A stretch of 64,000 nt of DNA from NCBI RefSeq assembly GCF_900167085.1, contig NZ_FUXA01000013.1, forward strand, positions 16,114-80,113, read 5' to 3'. Of this stretch, positions 43,396 to 53,673 are shown piece by piece (positions within the stretch are counted from its first letter, which is position 1; each line of letters begins with the position of its first letter). The translations under genes and the position numbers were made by a program. This stretch comes from Eubacterium ruminantium. GTDB taxonomy: Bacteria > Bacillota > Clostridia > Lachnospirales > Lachnospiraceae. Below the pieces are notes generated by a model that made no database searches, had not been told where the DNA came from, and was given only the letters and a program-made list of their open reading frames with translations.

Positions 43396-44895
43396 TCAAC
43401 ATTTCAGCAGTTCAATCCTTATGCACATATCTTTTGAAACCTCATCTTTTCCAACGGATCCATCAGCTCTTCCAAGAGATTCGTCAGTTCTTCCAAGAGA
43501 TTCGTCAGCTCTTCCAAGAGATTCGTCAGCTCTCTCATTCGATTCATCAATTCTTTCACCGGATCCGTCAGCTCTTCTATTCAACCCATCGATTCTTCCA
43601 ATTGCTCCATCGGATTTATCACCTGAACTGTCAACTATCTCTGCATAAATCTCTCCGTCCATTTTATGCAAAAGTTTTCTGCAAATGTATAAGCCAAGGC
43701 CGCTGCCTTCACGGGTTCCTGTATTGGTTCCTCTGTAAAAGCTTTCGAATATATTTCCGATCTCTGACTTTTTCAACATACATCCGGTATTCCTTATCGC
43801 AACCTCCACGGAATACTCTTCCTCGGAAACAGCAATATCTATCTTATTTTTATCTCCGTATTTGATTGCATTTTCTATTACATTTTGGAATACTTCCACA
43901 AGTCTGTCTTTGTCGCCTCTGATAAGAGTATTTTTGTAATTGCCGATATTAAAATCAATGCCTTCAAGCTTCATTTTGTCATGATAATAATCATCAATTT
44001 CATGGAACAGATCTCTAAGATAGATTTCGGTATTTTCAACTTCAAATTCAATAATGTCTTCATTTGAGGCAGCAACTATCCTCTTCATATATCCTTCTAT
44101 CTCGGAAACTTTTTCGCCTATTGCATCTGCGGATGATATAACTTTATCTTCTTTATAAACGCCCTTACTGATTGCTTTTGCATAAAGGCTGATTGCATTT
44201 AACGGGGTCTTGATATCATGTGAAAGCGACATCAGAAGGACTTTTTTATCTCTCTCATTCCTAAGATTCTCCGCCTTAGTTTTTTCATATTTTTCACGAA
44301 GCATATTCATGCCCCAGTTAAACTTACCAAGACTTTTGTCAGTATGGATTTTCAGCGGTTTTGTAAGATTTCCTTTTGCTATTTCAACCGGAAGATCTTC
44401 AATCCTTCTAAATGGCATAACATATTTTCTGTCAATCATGAGAATAATTCCGGCCATGATAATTCCGGTAAAAATAATGAGTAGATCAACCATAATGATT
44501 ATTTTTTTAATATTATCCCGTCTGACATTTATAGTTCTTTCGATATAGACAATTTTATAAATATAATCGTCAGTGAAATAATAAATGCATTTTTCTCCGT
44601 TACTGAAATCAAGATCTTCATTTAAACTATTATCTATGGATTTACTGTCTTTTGATTCGACGCGTAATATATATCTGAAAGCCACGCTTTCATCCACAGA
44701 TGAAAGCGTCGACAGATTCTCTGCCGCCGCGTTATATTTCATCTCATATTCATTTATCAGCTGCTCTACTCTGTTTAATTCTACGATATAAGAATCATCT
44801 TCCGCCGGAAACATTTTCTTTATTATAAATATATTCATTCCGACAATGATGACCATCATTAAGATAAAGCATGTTACCAGCTTTTTTACATTCAT
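43396..44895 (-). CDS. Sensor histidine kinase with a repeat insertion
   Basis: A 499-residue kinase. Two TM segments (near residues 7-27 and 133-156) flank a sensor of about 100 residues. HisKA has SLSHDIKTPLNAISLYA (His near 225), and HATPase has NVIENAIKYG and GSGLGLYICRKLLHKMDGEI. After that a roughly 55-residue tract of DESLGRA repeats separates the last beta-strand (CIRIELLK). It lies 10 bases after the response regulator gene. The module probably controls the adjacent ABC exporter in response to an envelope or antibiotic signal. Confidence 0.9.
   Translation of the reverse strand: MNVKKLVTCFILMMVIIVGMNIFIIKKMFPAEDDSYIVELNRVEQLINEYEMKYNAAAENLSTLSSVDESVAFRYILRVESKDSKSIDNSLNEDLDFSNGEKCIYYFTDDYIYKIVYIERTINVRRDNIKKIIIMVDLLIIFTGIIMAGIILMIDRKYVMPFRRIEDLPVEIAKGNLTKPLKIHTDKSLGKFNWGMNMLREKYEKTKAENLRNERDKKVLLMSLSHDIKTPLNAISLYAKAISKGVYKEDKVISSADAIGEKVSEIEGYMKRIVAASNEDIIEFEVENTEIYLRDLFHEIDDYYHDKMKLEGIDFNIGNYKNTLIRGDKDRLVEVFQNVIENAIKYGDKNKIDIAVSEEEYSVEVAIRNTGCMLKKSEIGNIFESFYRGTNTGTREGSGLGLYICRKLLHKMDGEIYAEIVDSSGDKSDGAIGRIDGLNRRADGSGERIDESNERADESLGRADESLGRTDESLGRADGSVGKDEVSKDMCIRIELLKC
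43440..43570 (-). repeat. In-frame repeat in the histidine kinase gene
   Basis: Units of 21 bases, plus-strand form CCAAGAGATTCGTCAGCTCTT, recur about four times with decayed flanks and encode ADESLGR. The array sits between the ATP-lid area and the last strand of the kinase. Confidence 0.93.
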
Positions 44896-44905
44896 AAGTC
44901 CGCCC

Positions 44906-45568
44906 CTATTCGAACCTGTAGCCTACTCCCCATACCGTCTTTATGTGAAGAGGATTCTTCGGATCTGTTTCAAGTTTTTCTCTAAGCCACTTTATATGAA
45001 CCGTAAGTGTCTGTGCTTCACTTTCACTGTCCATTCCCCAGACATGATTGAACAGTGCATTTTTATCAAGAGTCTTGCCTCTGTTTTCCATCATATATAA
45101 AAGTAGTGAAAATTCTGTTTTATTGACCGGAACTTCCTTCTGATCCACAAATACTTTACGTTTCACTTTATCAAGCTTTATATTACCGATAGTTATGTCA
45201 TCAGATCCGTATCTTCTTTTCATAATGCCCGCTACCTTAGCAAGCAAAATATCTATATCATACGGTTTCTCGATATAATCATCAGCACCCAGGATAAGGC
45301 CGTTCATTTTATCATCCTTCGTTCCTTTTGCGCTGACTATCAGTATGGGAACGTCGCTATTTTCTCTTATCCTGCGGCAAACTTCAAAACCGTCAACACC
45401 CGGAAGCATTATATCAAGAATAACTACTTTAGCCCCGTCCTCTTCAAATATAGACAGAGCCTCTTCTCCGGATAAAGCATGATAAACATCATAACCTTCC
45501 ACCGTAAAGAAATCCTGAAGCAAAATACCTATTTCTTCATTGTCTTCAACTATAAGAATGTCAGCCAT
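44906..45568 (-). CDS. OmpR-family response regulator
   Basis: A 220-residue regulator. The ATG at 45568 follows GGGAGGCAAAG; an in-frame ATG 19 codons upstream is less likely. The receiver has VEDNEE, Asp52 in VVILDIMLPG and the switch VSAKGTKDD. The C-terminal winged helix has FSLLLYMMENRGK and VHIKWLREKLETDP. Position between ATPase and kinase genes suggests regulation of the exporter. Operon order is permease, ATPase, regulator, kinase. Confidence 0.95.
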   Translation of the reverse strand: MADILIVEDNEEIGILLQDFFTVEGYDVYHALSGEEALSIFEEDGAKVVILDIMLPGVDGFEVCRRIRENSDVPILIVSAKGTKDDKMNGLILGADDYIEKPYDIDILLAKVAGIMKRRYGSDDITIGNIKLDKVKRKVFVDQKEVPVNKTEFSLLLYMMENRGKTLDKNALFNHVWGMDSESEAQTLTVHIKWLREKLETDPKNPLHIKTVWGVGYRFE

Positions 45569-45640
45569 CTTTGCCTCCCTCTTTAAAGTATCTTTATATC
45601 TTCTTCCATAAGACTTTTGCTGCAAGTAATCGATTTACGA

Positions 45641-46420
45641 TTACCAACCCATTTCAACAAGCCAGTTATTGACTGTTTTTTCTCTTTTCTTCATCTCAGC
45701 TTCGGTAATATCGCCCTTTGGAGATTCCACCTTTCCGAGCTCCAATTCTCCTTTAATATTACCATCAACTATATATAAAATTCTACTGCATTTTGCTGCA
45801 CTTTTCATATCATGAGTTACCATCATTATGGTCATTCCTTCGCTGTTCAGCTTAATCATCATCCTCATAACTTCTTCGGAAGAATTTCTGTTGAGAGCCC
45901 CTGTAGGTTCATCCGCAAAAAGGATTCCCGGGTTATTGATAAGACTTCTGCAAATGCATGCTCTCTGAAGCTGACCACCTGATATTTCAGTAATATCATT
46001 ATCCGCTATTTCGGATATTTCCATCTTTCTCATCAATTCCTTTGCGCGCTCATCTACTATTTTTCTATTCTTTTTACCACCGGCTTCATATCCCGGAAGT
46101 ATTATATTGTCATATACTGTAAGATTCTTCAGCATATTCATCTGCTGAAATATAAATCCCATTTTAACAAGACGGTAGTCGGCAAGATTCTTCTCTGACA
46201 TATCTGCTATCTCTTCATTATCGAACTTAACACTACCCGCTGTTGCTCTGTCCATTCCGGAAACAGAGTAAAGAAGTGTTGATTTGCCGGATCCTGATGG
46301 TCCCATTATTGCAACCATTTCACCATCATCTATATTAAACGAAACATTTTTAAGTACATTTATCTGTCTTTTATTTACTTCATATGTCTTGCATAAATCT
46401 TTAACTTTAAGTGCTGCCAT
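45641..46420 (-). CDS. ABC exporter ATPase, MacB/BceA class
   Basis: A 259-residue ATPase. Walker A GPSGSGKST (40-48), FIFQQMNMLKNLTVYDN, ISGGQLQRACICRSL, LFADEPTGALN and VTHDMK are MacB/LolD/BceA type. It powers the FtsX-type permease encoded upstream. GGAGGAAATGAT precedes the ATG. BceA-type pairs with two-component systems are known for peptide-antibiotic response; here the layout is similar. Confidence 0.95.
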   Translation of the reverse strand: MAALKVKDLCKTYEVNKRQINVLKNVSFNIDDGEMVAIMGPSGSGKSTLLYSVSGMDRATAGSVKFDNEEIADMSEKNLADYRLVKMGFIFQQMNMLKNLTVYDNIILPGYEAGGKKNRKIVDERAKELMRKMEISEIADNDITEISGGQLQRACICRSLINNPGILFADEPTGALNRNSSEEVMRMMIKLNSEGMTIMMVTHDMKSAAKCSRILYIVDGNIKGELELGKVESPKGDITEAEMKKREKTVNNWLVEMGW

Positions 46421-46750
46421 ATCATTTCCTCCTTTGGTTTGTTACTTATATACCGATCTAATATTTTTAATGCTTCTTATTTTCCACCCGTAAAAAAATT
46501 TACAGCCGTGGTGTTTAATTATATTTTTCAATCTACAGTCATCACGTTATTTTATATTTTAATCCGCAGCCGTCGCATTTATTTGATACTGCTATATTAT
46601 TTAGCAGCCGTCGCATTTATTTGGTACTGCTATATTATTTAGCAGCCGTCGCATTTATTTGATACTGCTATATATTATTTAGCAGCCGTCACATTTATTT
46701 GATACTGCTATATATTATTTAACGACGGCTTTGGGATTTACAATGGATAT
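46421..46750. other. Intra-operon gap with a tandem repeat
   Basis: A 330-base spacer between permease and ATPase genes. The repeat at 46563-46720 fills its upstream half. The other part is AT-rich and has no supported gene; open frames lack binding sites. Confidence 0.6.
46563..46720 (-). repeat. Intergenic tandem repeat of 38-40 bases
   Basis: Four units start near 46563, 46603, 46641 and 46681, plus-strand opening AGCAGCCGTCGCATTTATTT. Each has CTGCTA/TAGCAG arms that would form a hairpin in the transcript. The last unit can pair AGCCGTC with GACGGCT at 46723-46729. Lengths 38, 38, 40 and 40 show recent growth. Confidence 0.95.
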
Positions 46751-49150
46751 TTAATCCACATTCATATTTCGTATATCAACTTTTCGTACTCTTCTGCTGG
46801 CCATCATGCAGGCTATGATGCATGAGACCACGAGAGCAATAGGATAAATGATATATATCTCCCAAGGATTAATAACAAATTTAATGCTGTATGCGCCCAT
46901 CATTTTAAAGAGCTGTCCGCTTGTTATCCTTGTGAAGAAACCTGAACTTAAAATCCCTATAATGGTTCCGATTATAATAACCATCGCCATCCTCTTGGTC
47001 TGCCATACTACAAGCTTTTTGTTGTTAATACCTACAGATTTAAGTGTTGCGATTTCTGATTCCTCTCTTATAAGAAATGTTCTCTGCATAAGGACTATGA
47101 CCATTACACTGATGAAAATAACAATAACTATTACCATTATCTTATATGCAGCGAGCTTTTCAATAACGCCTCCGATCTGATCTCTTACAAAGCCTTTTAT
47201 TGATTTAACTTCCGTATTATATGGAAGTTCTTTTTTCAAAATATCACGGACTTCATCTATACTGACATCTCCTTCAAGATTCATCTGATAGCCAAATGCT
47301 GACGAGTAAAAATCCATTGAAATGTCTTCATCTTCATGAAATCTTATGCCTTCTCCCATATTACTGAAAGACTGGAAAATGCCTGTAATGATATATGGTT
47401 TTTCTTCAACTCCCGTATAAATATAAACTGTATCACCGATCTTTGCGTCCAGCTTGTCAGCAATCATTCTCGTTATAGCCACTTCATTTTTATACTTTGG
47501 AGCCGTCCCCTTCAAATAAGTATATTCATCCGTATGGGTGTTGATCCCCTGAAATGACATGGAATTATATAACTTTTCGCCTTTTCTGATATTCAGTCTG
47601 TAAATGATCTCCATGAAGGATCTTTCGACCTTGATGCCATTTTTGGAAAGAGCATCCTCGACTTTTTTCATTCCTTCCATGACAAAGTCTTTATTCTTAT
47701 AATATGCAAGATTCAAGAAATACTCATTATCACTGACAATAATGTCCGAATTCTGAATCGCAAATACAGGAACTATCCTGTCCGAATCAAGTGTGTTGAT
47801 AGTATTGGTCGGCATTATGATAAGCCAGATTCCTACTATTGTTGTAAATATAGGAATTATAAATTTTCTAAGACCTTTCAGGATATCATTTAGAGCGAGA
47901 AATGAAGTAACGCTGCTCTTCTTATTTCTAAGCCTGAGAAATCCTTTTTTGACGCCTTTATTATTATCGAAACCTTTTCTGATTGCATCCAGTGGTTTCA
48001 TTTTCTTTACTTTTTTTGTGCTTCTGAATGCTGAAAATATAATGATCAAAAGCATTAAAACTGTTGTTGCCAGCATGATCAGAATATTCGTATTTTTATT
48101 TTTTATAACAATATTCTGCATGATGCTTTTTAATAAAGCATTGCTTACATAGATACTGAGAACAAATCCAAATATTGCTCCGACGAATGAAAGCAGTGCA
48201 TATTTTGATATATAGAGACTTCTTATCCTTCTGTCCTTGATACCTATGGCCTTCATGATGCCTATCTCTTTACCGGCTTCATTTATAGTAAATATTATTG
48301 TAAATCTGAGAATGAATACTGAAATTATTACCAGCAAAAGACTTATAAGAAGAAGCAGCACTCCAACAATCATATCCATTATATAAGTTGTCTTTATCAA
48401 ACCCCTATCAGCTGAAAATACATATGCTACCGATGATTTGTTTAAGTCAGCCGTGAGTTTGTCAACATCATTTGTTTTTACTCCTATTATTCCTGCATAT
48501 GCTGCGCCCTCGGAATCAAGGATTTCTTTGAGGTCTTTTTCACTGATCACAAATCTGTAATTTCCCATCATATCAGAACCGAATACAGCATCTTTAAGTC
48601 CGCCCTTAACAATGAATTCCTTTCTGAATCCCTTGTTATTTTTATAAACGATCTTATCCCCGATATTTATCTTATCAGATTCTACAATAGCTTTATAATT
48701 TACATATACATATCCGTCTTCAACTTCAGTTATCTTCTTATCATCCATATCGAATAATACCGACTGTTTAATATCCGGAGTATTAAAGAGACATGCAACA
48801 TTTTTAATATCAATACTATTTCCGTCTACCGTCTCAAAATTATCTGCGGAAGCATATACTCCCATATCAAAGGAAAATGACTCAATAACACCTTTTTCTT
48901 TTTCCTTTTCCAGGAATTCGATTCCTCTTTTGTCAACGTCAGATATTTCAGCTTTCATCTGCCCGATTGAAAAGATCAAATAGTCAGGAAGTTCTGCCGC
49001 TTTGACAAAATCATCTATTCCCTTCACAGATACAATAAGATAATTAACACTGCTGGAAATAAAAAGTGTTGCCATAAATACAAATATTACAATTATTATA
49101 TTTATGCTCTTTTTCTTTTTCAGATCTTTCTTTAGCACTTTAAAATTCAT
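46751..49150 (-). CDS. FtsX-type ABC exporter permease
   Basis: A 799-residue protein. TM segments near residues 15-35, 260-290, 310-360 and 390-410, then a second set after residue 650, frame two FtsX domains. The pattern IGIMKAIGIKDRRIRSLY and ATLKSVGINNKKLVVWQ is shared with MacB/BceB-like permeases. Large outside domains lie between. It should export a peptide or lipid-like compound or move a signal for the kinase. It is the first gene of the exporter-regulator operon. Confidence 0.9.
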   Translation of the reverse strand: MNFKVLKKDLKKKKSINIIIVIFVFMATLFISSSVNYLIVSVKGIDDFVKAAELPDYLIFSIGQMKAEISDVDKRGIEFLEKEKEKGVIESFSFDMGVYASADNFETVDGNSIDIKNVACLFNTPDIKQSVLFDMDDKKITEVEDGYVYVNYKAIVESDKINIGDKIVYKNNKGFRKEFIVKGGLKDAVFGSDMMGNYRFVISEKDLKEILDSEGAAYAGIIGVKTNDVDKLTADLNKSSVAYVFSADRGLIKTTYIMDMIVGVLLLLISLLLVIISVFILRFTIIFTINEAGKEIGIMKAIGIKDRRIRSLYISKYALLSFVGAIFGFVLSIYVSNALLKSIMQNIVIKNKNTNILIMLATTVLMLLIIIFSAFRSTKKVKKMKPLDAIRKGFDNNKGVKKGFLRLRNKKSSVTSFLALNDILKGLRKFIIPIFTTIVGIWLIIMPTNTINTLDSDRIVPVFAIQNSDIIVSDNEYFLNLAYYKNKDFVMEGMKKVEDALSKNGIKVERSFMEIIYRLNIRKGEKLYNSMSFQGINTHTDEYTYLKGTAPKYKNEVAITRMIADKLDAKIGDTVYIYTGVEEKPYIITGIFQSFSNMGEGIRFHEDEDISMDFYSSAFGYQMNLEGDVSIDEVRDILKKELPYNTEVKSIKGFVRDQIGGVIEKLAAYKIMVIVIVIFISVMVIVLMQRTFLIREESEIATLKSVGINNKKLVVWQTKRMAMVIIIGTIIGILSSGFFTRITSGQLFKMMGAYSIKFVINPWEIYIIYPIALVVSCIIACMMASRRVRKVDIRNMNVD

Positions 49151-49233
49151 AATCCTATCCTCGCTTTATCTTTTTTGATAAATATTCATCTTGGATATAC
49201 TATAAAATACCAATTGTTAAAAAAACATTAAAA

Positions 49234-49269
49234 ACCCCTTTCACCGTTTTTTTTATCGGTAAAAGGGGT
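49234..49269 (-). terminator. Terminator of the dnaE-trmH operon
   Basis: ACCCCTTTTACCG and CGGTGAAAGGGGT pair with one mismatch around an A-rich loop on the minus strand and are followed by TTTTAATG. It lies 36 bases after the rRNA/tRNA methyltransferase stop. Confidence 0.85.
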
Positions 49270-49304
49270 AATAAATATCATTTATCCATCAAAATGGTTT
49301 TGAT

Positions 49305-50123
49305 TTATTTTTTGATACGCTGTCTTAATACTTCATATGAAACTACAGATGCTGAGATTGCAGCATTAAGCGATTCCACCTTACCCATCATAGGGATTCT
49401 TATCATATCATCAGCTTCTCTTCCTGCTTCAGGCGAAAGTCCGTTTCCTTCATTTCCTATAAGAAATGCCGATGGCGCTGTGAAATCCTTATTATAAAAT
49501 TCCGCACCGTCAAGATGCATGGCATATACTTTGATACCATTCTTCTTGATGGCTGCTATATCATGAATTATTTCATCCGAAATATAAATCTTCACTCTGA
49601 AGATAGCGCCCATGGTAGATCTGATAACTTTCGGATTATATATATCCGCCGAGTCACCGCTGACAACAATTCCCGTAACACCGGTTGCTTCAGCCGACCT
49701 AATGATTGTTCCGAGATTACCCGGATCCTGAAGTCTTTCCAGGACAAGAATAAATGGCTTTGGGACCTTCTCCCCTTTTTCCTCAGCCTTCTTATCTCTG
49801 ATTATATCCTCCAAGGAATAATGTTTCATTTTTACAGAGGCAATGATTCCCTGGGGTGTCTCGGTATCGCACATTTTATTCATGCAGCTTTCCGAAACTT
49901 CTTCACAGATATCTTTATACATATCCAGAAGAACCTCAAACTTTTCGCGATATCTTTCAAATGCTCTCTCTGTATAATAGATACTGTTAATACGTCCCTT
50001 AGGGATTTCCTTAACCATCCTCATGCCTTCGACTATATATAAGCCGTTTTCTCTTCGAAATGAGGCACTTTTTCTAAGCTTCTCCATGAATTTGATCTTG
50101 TCATTTGAAATAGATGTAATCAT
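49305..50123 (-). CDS. TrmH/SpoU-family RNA methyltransferase
   Basis: A 272-residue protein. The N-terminal substrate part (SNDKIKFMEKLRKSASFRRENGLYIVEG) precedes the SpoU domain with LERLQDPGNLGTIIRSAEATGVTGIV, FLIGNEGNGLS and IPMMGKVESLNAAISASVVSYEVLRQR. These are the three motifs of 2'-O-ribose methyltransferases with a knotted fold. The target, rRNA or tRNA, is unassigned. The ATG overlaps the dnaE stop by 4 bases, so it is coupled to dnaE. Confidence 0.93.
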   Translation of the reverse strand: MITSISNDKIKFMEKLRKSASFRRENGLYIVEGMRMVKEIPKGRINSIYYTERAFERYREKFEVLLDMYKDICEEVSESCMNKMCDTETPQGIIASVKMKHYSLEDIIRDKKAEEKGEKVPKPFILVLERLQDPGNLGTIIRSAEATGVTGIVVSGDSADIYNPKVIRSTMGAIFRVKIYISDEIIHDIAAIKKNGIKVYAMHLDGAEFYNKDFTAPSAFLIGNEGNGLSPEAGREADDMIRIPMMGKVESLNAAISASVVSYEVLRQRIKK

Positions 50124-53100
50124 TTTTTCTTAATATCCCTCGCTATAACCCTGTCAATACCATATTCCAATTTAAGTGCATCTACAACTCCACTCGATGG
50201 ATCAACTTTGATTCCAAGCCTCTTCATACTTTTCTCTTCTCTAAGCTGAACATTGACATTTGCAAAACCTTTATAGTCCATAAGAAGCTGATTTAGACTT
50301 TGCTCATTTTCCTTATAATCATCAAGGTTTTCAAAAAGTACCCATACTTCCTTCGACCTCTGAAGCTGTTCTTTGCCAAGTTCATCAAGATTCTTAATCT
50401 CCGAGGCAATAAGCTTTCCTTCCTCTTCAGTTATCTGTGCCCGTCCTTTGATTATAACTTTACTTCCTGAATAAATGAGTCTTCTGTATGTCTCAAAAAC
50501 CCTTGGAAACACAATAACTTCAACGGTTCCGAGAGTATCCAAAAGTGTAAGAAAAGCCATGTTTTCATTGTTTTTGGTTATCTTTGTTGTCACAGAATCA
50601 ACAATACCGCATAGATAGTAATCATGATTATCCATCACACCGGTCTGCCCCGTCTCTTCATCCATAAAGAAATCCAGACTGACTGCAGTTTTGCTTTTAT
50701 CTATGACATCTTTATATTCATCAAGCGGATGACCGCTGACGTATATTCCGAGTATTTCTTTCTCTCCGGAAAGCATCTCTTCTTTAGAGAATTCAGGTAT
50801 ATCAGGATAACTGACTCCAAATGCAGAATCAAAACCACTGTCTGATTCCTCACCGCCTGCGCCAGAGTCAGCTCCTCCAAGGAAATCCATAAGATTCATC
50901 TGGCCTGTAATGCGGCTCTTCATTTCTCTTGAAGCATTTTCCATAAGTCCCGAATAAACCGCCATCATCTGACTTCTTTTAACATTAAATCCATCAAATG
51001 CACCTGCTCTTATGAAATTCTCGACAGATTTTTTATTTACATCTTTTCCTGTCATTCTCTCTATAAAATCTTTCAGATCTTTAAAGAGACCATTTTCAGC
51101 TCTTTCTCTAAGGATAGAATTTACAACACCTATTCCTATTGATTTGATTGCTGAAAGTCCGTATCTTACTGCATTATCAGATACCGAGAAATCCCCTTCT
51201 CCCTTATTCACATCAGGTGGAAGAAGTTTGATATTTCCTTTTCTGCATGCATCTATATAAGTAGCAAGTTTCTTTGTATTATCTTTAACGGAAGTCATGA
51301 GAGCTGCCATGAAATCATAAGGATAGTAGCATTTAAGATATGCTGTCTGATATGCAACAACCGCATAAGCCGCTGCATGAGACTTATTAAATGCATACTT
51401 TGCAAAGTCCGTCATTTCATCAAATATCTTATTGGCAATTTCCTCCGAAATGCCATTATTGATACATCCCGGAACACCCATCTCTTCATTTCCGAAGATA
51501 AAATATTCCCTTTCCTTCATCATGACATCAGCTTTTTTCTTGGACATGGCTCTTCGCACAAGATCCGAACGTCCAAGAGAATAACCGGCAAGCTCCATAA
51601 CGATCTGCATAACCTGCTCCTGATAAACTATACAGCCATATGTCGGGCTGAGTATCTTCTCCAATGCAGGATGATCGTATTTGATATTTTCAGGATGCTG
51701 TTTTCCTGAGATATACTGAGGAATAAAATCCATAGGACCCGGTCGGTAAAGTGAAATGCCGGCTATTATATCTTCCATGGAATGAGGCTTAAGCTCTTTC
51801 ATGAAATTCCTCATACCTGAAGACTCGAGCTGGAATACACCTTCGCATTTGCCTGCTGAAATAAGGTCATAAACCTTACTGTCGTCCTGAGGTATATTAT
51901 CTATATCTATCTTTTTACCGGTTCTTCTTTCTATACTTCTTAAAGTATCTCTGATAACCGTCAAAGTTCTAAGTCCCAAAAAGTCCATTTTTAGGAGACC
52001 AAGTTCTTCAATGGTTGTCATATTATACTGAGTTGTTACAGCATCTCCGTTTTTACAGAGAGGAACAAATTCTTCTATAGGTTCACGGCCGATCACCACT
52101 CCCGCCGCATGCATTGAAGCGTGTCTCGGAAGACCTTCAAGTTTTCTGGCAATCTCAACCATGAATTTAACATCTTCATTTGTATCATAAAATTTCTTAA
52201 AATCCGGACTGCTGTGAAGTGCCTTATCAATATTCATACCTATTTCCATAGGAATGGATTTGGCAACACTGTCACACAGATTATAAGGAAGATCAAGCAC
52301 ACGTCCTATATCTCTTATACAGTTACGTGCAGCAAGCGTACCGAAAGTAACTATCTGCACAACCTTCTCAGGGCCGTATTTACGGGATACATAATTGATA
52401 ACTTCCTGACGTCTCTCGTAACAGAAATCAATATCTATATCGGGCATGGTTACACGTTCCGGATTAAGGAAACGCTCAAAAATAAGACTATACTTGATAG
52501 GATCTATATTGGTTATCTTAAGGCAATACGAAACAATAGAACCCGCTGCCGAACCTCTTCCCGGTCCAACCGAAATTCCATTTTCCTTCGCATAGTTGAT
52601 GAAATCCCAAACAATAAGGAAATAGTCAACATAGCCCATATTATTGATAACATTTAATTCGTATTTTAATCGCTCTTTCAGTTCGTCGGTAACAGGAGAA
52701 TACCTCTCCTTAATACCGTCCATACAAAGTTTTTCAAGATATGTAAATGCAGTATATCCTTCCGGAACATCGTATTTCGGAATCTTCTGCTCACCGAACA
52801 CAATCTCAACATTACATCTTTCAGCGATCTTATGTGTATTCTCAAGCGCTTCAGCTGCATATTTGAATTTTTCATACATTTCCTCAGGAGATTTCAGATA
52901 AAACTGTCCTTCGGAATAACGCATTCTGTCAGGATCAGACATCTTCTTACCTGTCTGGATACAAAGAAGGATATCATGTGCCTTCCAGTCTTCTTTGTAA
53001 ATATAATGAGAATCATTTGTACATATAAGCGGAAGATCCAGTTCCTTGGACATTCTCATCAGTCCTGCATTTACAATCTGATCCTCTTCCATATCATGAT

Positions 53101-53629
53101 CCTGAAGTTCCAAGAAGAAATTACCTTTCCCGAAAATCTCCACATAAGAAAGCGCAGCTTCCTTAGCTTTATCATAAAAACCTTTTCTCAGATAAAATGC
53201 CACTTCACCCTGAAGACAGGCCGAAGTACAAATGATGCCTTCATGAAACTCTTTCAGGACTTCCTTATCCACACGAGGTTTATAATAATATCCTTCCGTG
53301 AAACCTCTTGTGACTATCTTGGAAAGATTACTATATCCCTGATTGGTCTCGGCCAGAAGTATCAAATGATAATATCTTTCATCTTCACTTCCGACTTCTC
53401 TGTCAAATCTTGAATTTGGCGCAACATAAACTTCACAGCCGATAATAGGTTTTATCCCCTGCTTCTTACATTCTTTATAAAAGTCTATTGCGCCATACAT
53501 GACTCCATGATCTGTTATCGCAAGAGAATCCATTCCAAGTTCCTTAGCTCTTTTAACAAGCTCAGGAATATTAGCTGATCCATCCAACAGACTGTATCCG
53601 GTATGAACATGTAAATGTGTAAAATTCAT
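50120..53629 (-). CDS. dnaE: DNA polymerase III alpha subunit, DnaE type
   Basis: A 1169-residue protein. The PHP domain starts THLHVHTGYSLLDGS. The palm has PDIDIDFCYERRQEV, with catalytic aspartates, and GPGRGSAAGSIVSYCL. FAKYAFNKSHAAAYAVVAYQTAYLK and a C-terminal OB fold follow. The ATG at 53629 has AGGATAATTGAT before it; longer in-frame starts overlap the upstream gene. This is the DnaE branch, not PolC. Clostridia normally also use PolC as main replicase. Confidence 0.97.
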   Translation of the reverse strand: MNFTHLHVHTGYSLLDGSANIPELVKRAKELGMDSLAITDHGVMYGAIDFYKECKKQGIKPIIGCEVYVAPNSRFDREVGSEDERYYHLILLAETNQGYSNLSKIVTRGFTEGYYYKPRVDKEVLKEFHEGIICTSACLQGEVAFYLRKGFYDKAKEAALSYVEIFGKGNFFLELQDHDMEEDQIVNAGLMRMSKELDLPLICTNDSHYIYKEDWKAHDILLCIQTGKKMSDPDRMRYSEGQFYLKSPEEMYEKFKYAAEALENTHKIAERCNVEIVFGEQKIPKYDVPEGYTAFTYLEKLCMDGIKERYSPVTDELKERLKYELNVINNMGYVDYFLIVWDFINYAKENGISVGPGRGSAAGSIVSYCLKITNIDPIKYSLIFERFLNPERVTMPDIDIDFCYERRQEVINYVSRKYGPEKVVQIVTFGTLAARNCIRDIGRVLDLPYNLCDSVAKSIPMEIGMNIDKALHSSPDFKKFYDTNEDVKFMVEIARKLEGLPRHASMHAAGVVIGREPIEEFVPLCKNGDAVTTQYNMTTIEELGLLKMDFLGLRTLTVIRDTLRSIERRTGKKIDIDNIPQDDSKVYDLISAGKCEGVFQLESSGMRNFMKELKPHSMEDIIAGISLYRPGPMDFIPQYISGKQHPENIKYDHPALEKILSPTYGCIVYQEQVMQIVMELAGYSLGRSDLVRRAMSKKKADVMMKEREYFIFGNEEMGVPGCINNGISEEIANKIFDEMTDFAKYAFNKSHAAAYAVVAYQTAYLKCYYPYDFMAALMTSVKDNTKKLATYIDACRKGNIKLLPPDVNKGEGDFSVSDNAVRYGLSAIKSIGIGVVNSILRERAENGLFKDLKDFIERMTGKDVNKKSVENFIRAGAFDGFNVKRSQMMAVYSGLMENASREMKSRITGQMNLMDFLGGADSGAGGEESDSGFDSAFGVSYPDIPEFSKEEMLSGEKEILGIYVSGHPLDEYKDVIDKSKTAVSLDFFMDEETGQTGVMDNHDYYLCGIVDSVTTKITKNNENMAFLTLLDTLGTVEVIVFPRVFETYRRLIYSGSKVIIKGRAQITEEEGKLIASEIKNLDELGKEQLQRSKEVWVLFENLDDYKENEQSLNQLLMDYKGFANVNVQLREEKSMKRLGIKVDPSSGVVDALKLEYGIDRVIARDIKKK

Positions 53630-53673
53630 ATCAATTATCCTGTCGTTATCATTTTCATGAATATAGTATTCTG

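Noticed and set aside
46563..46720. CRISPR array
   Set aside because: Units are contiguous with no variable spacers and no cas genes nearby.
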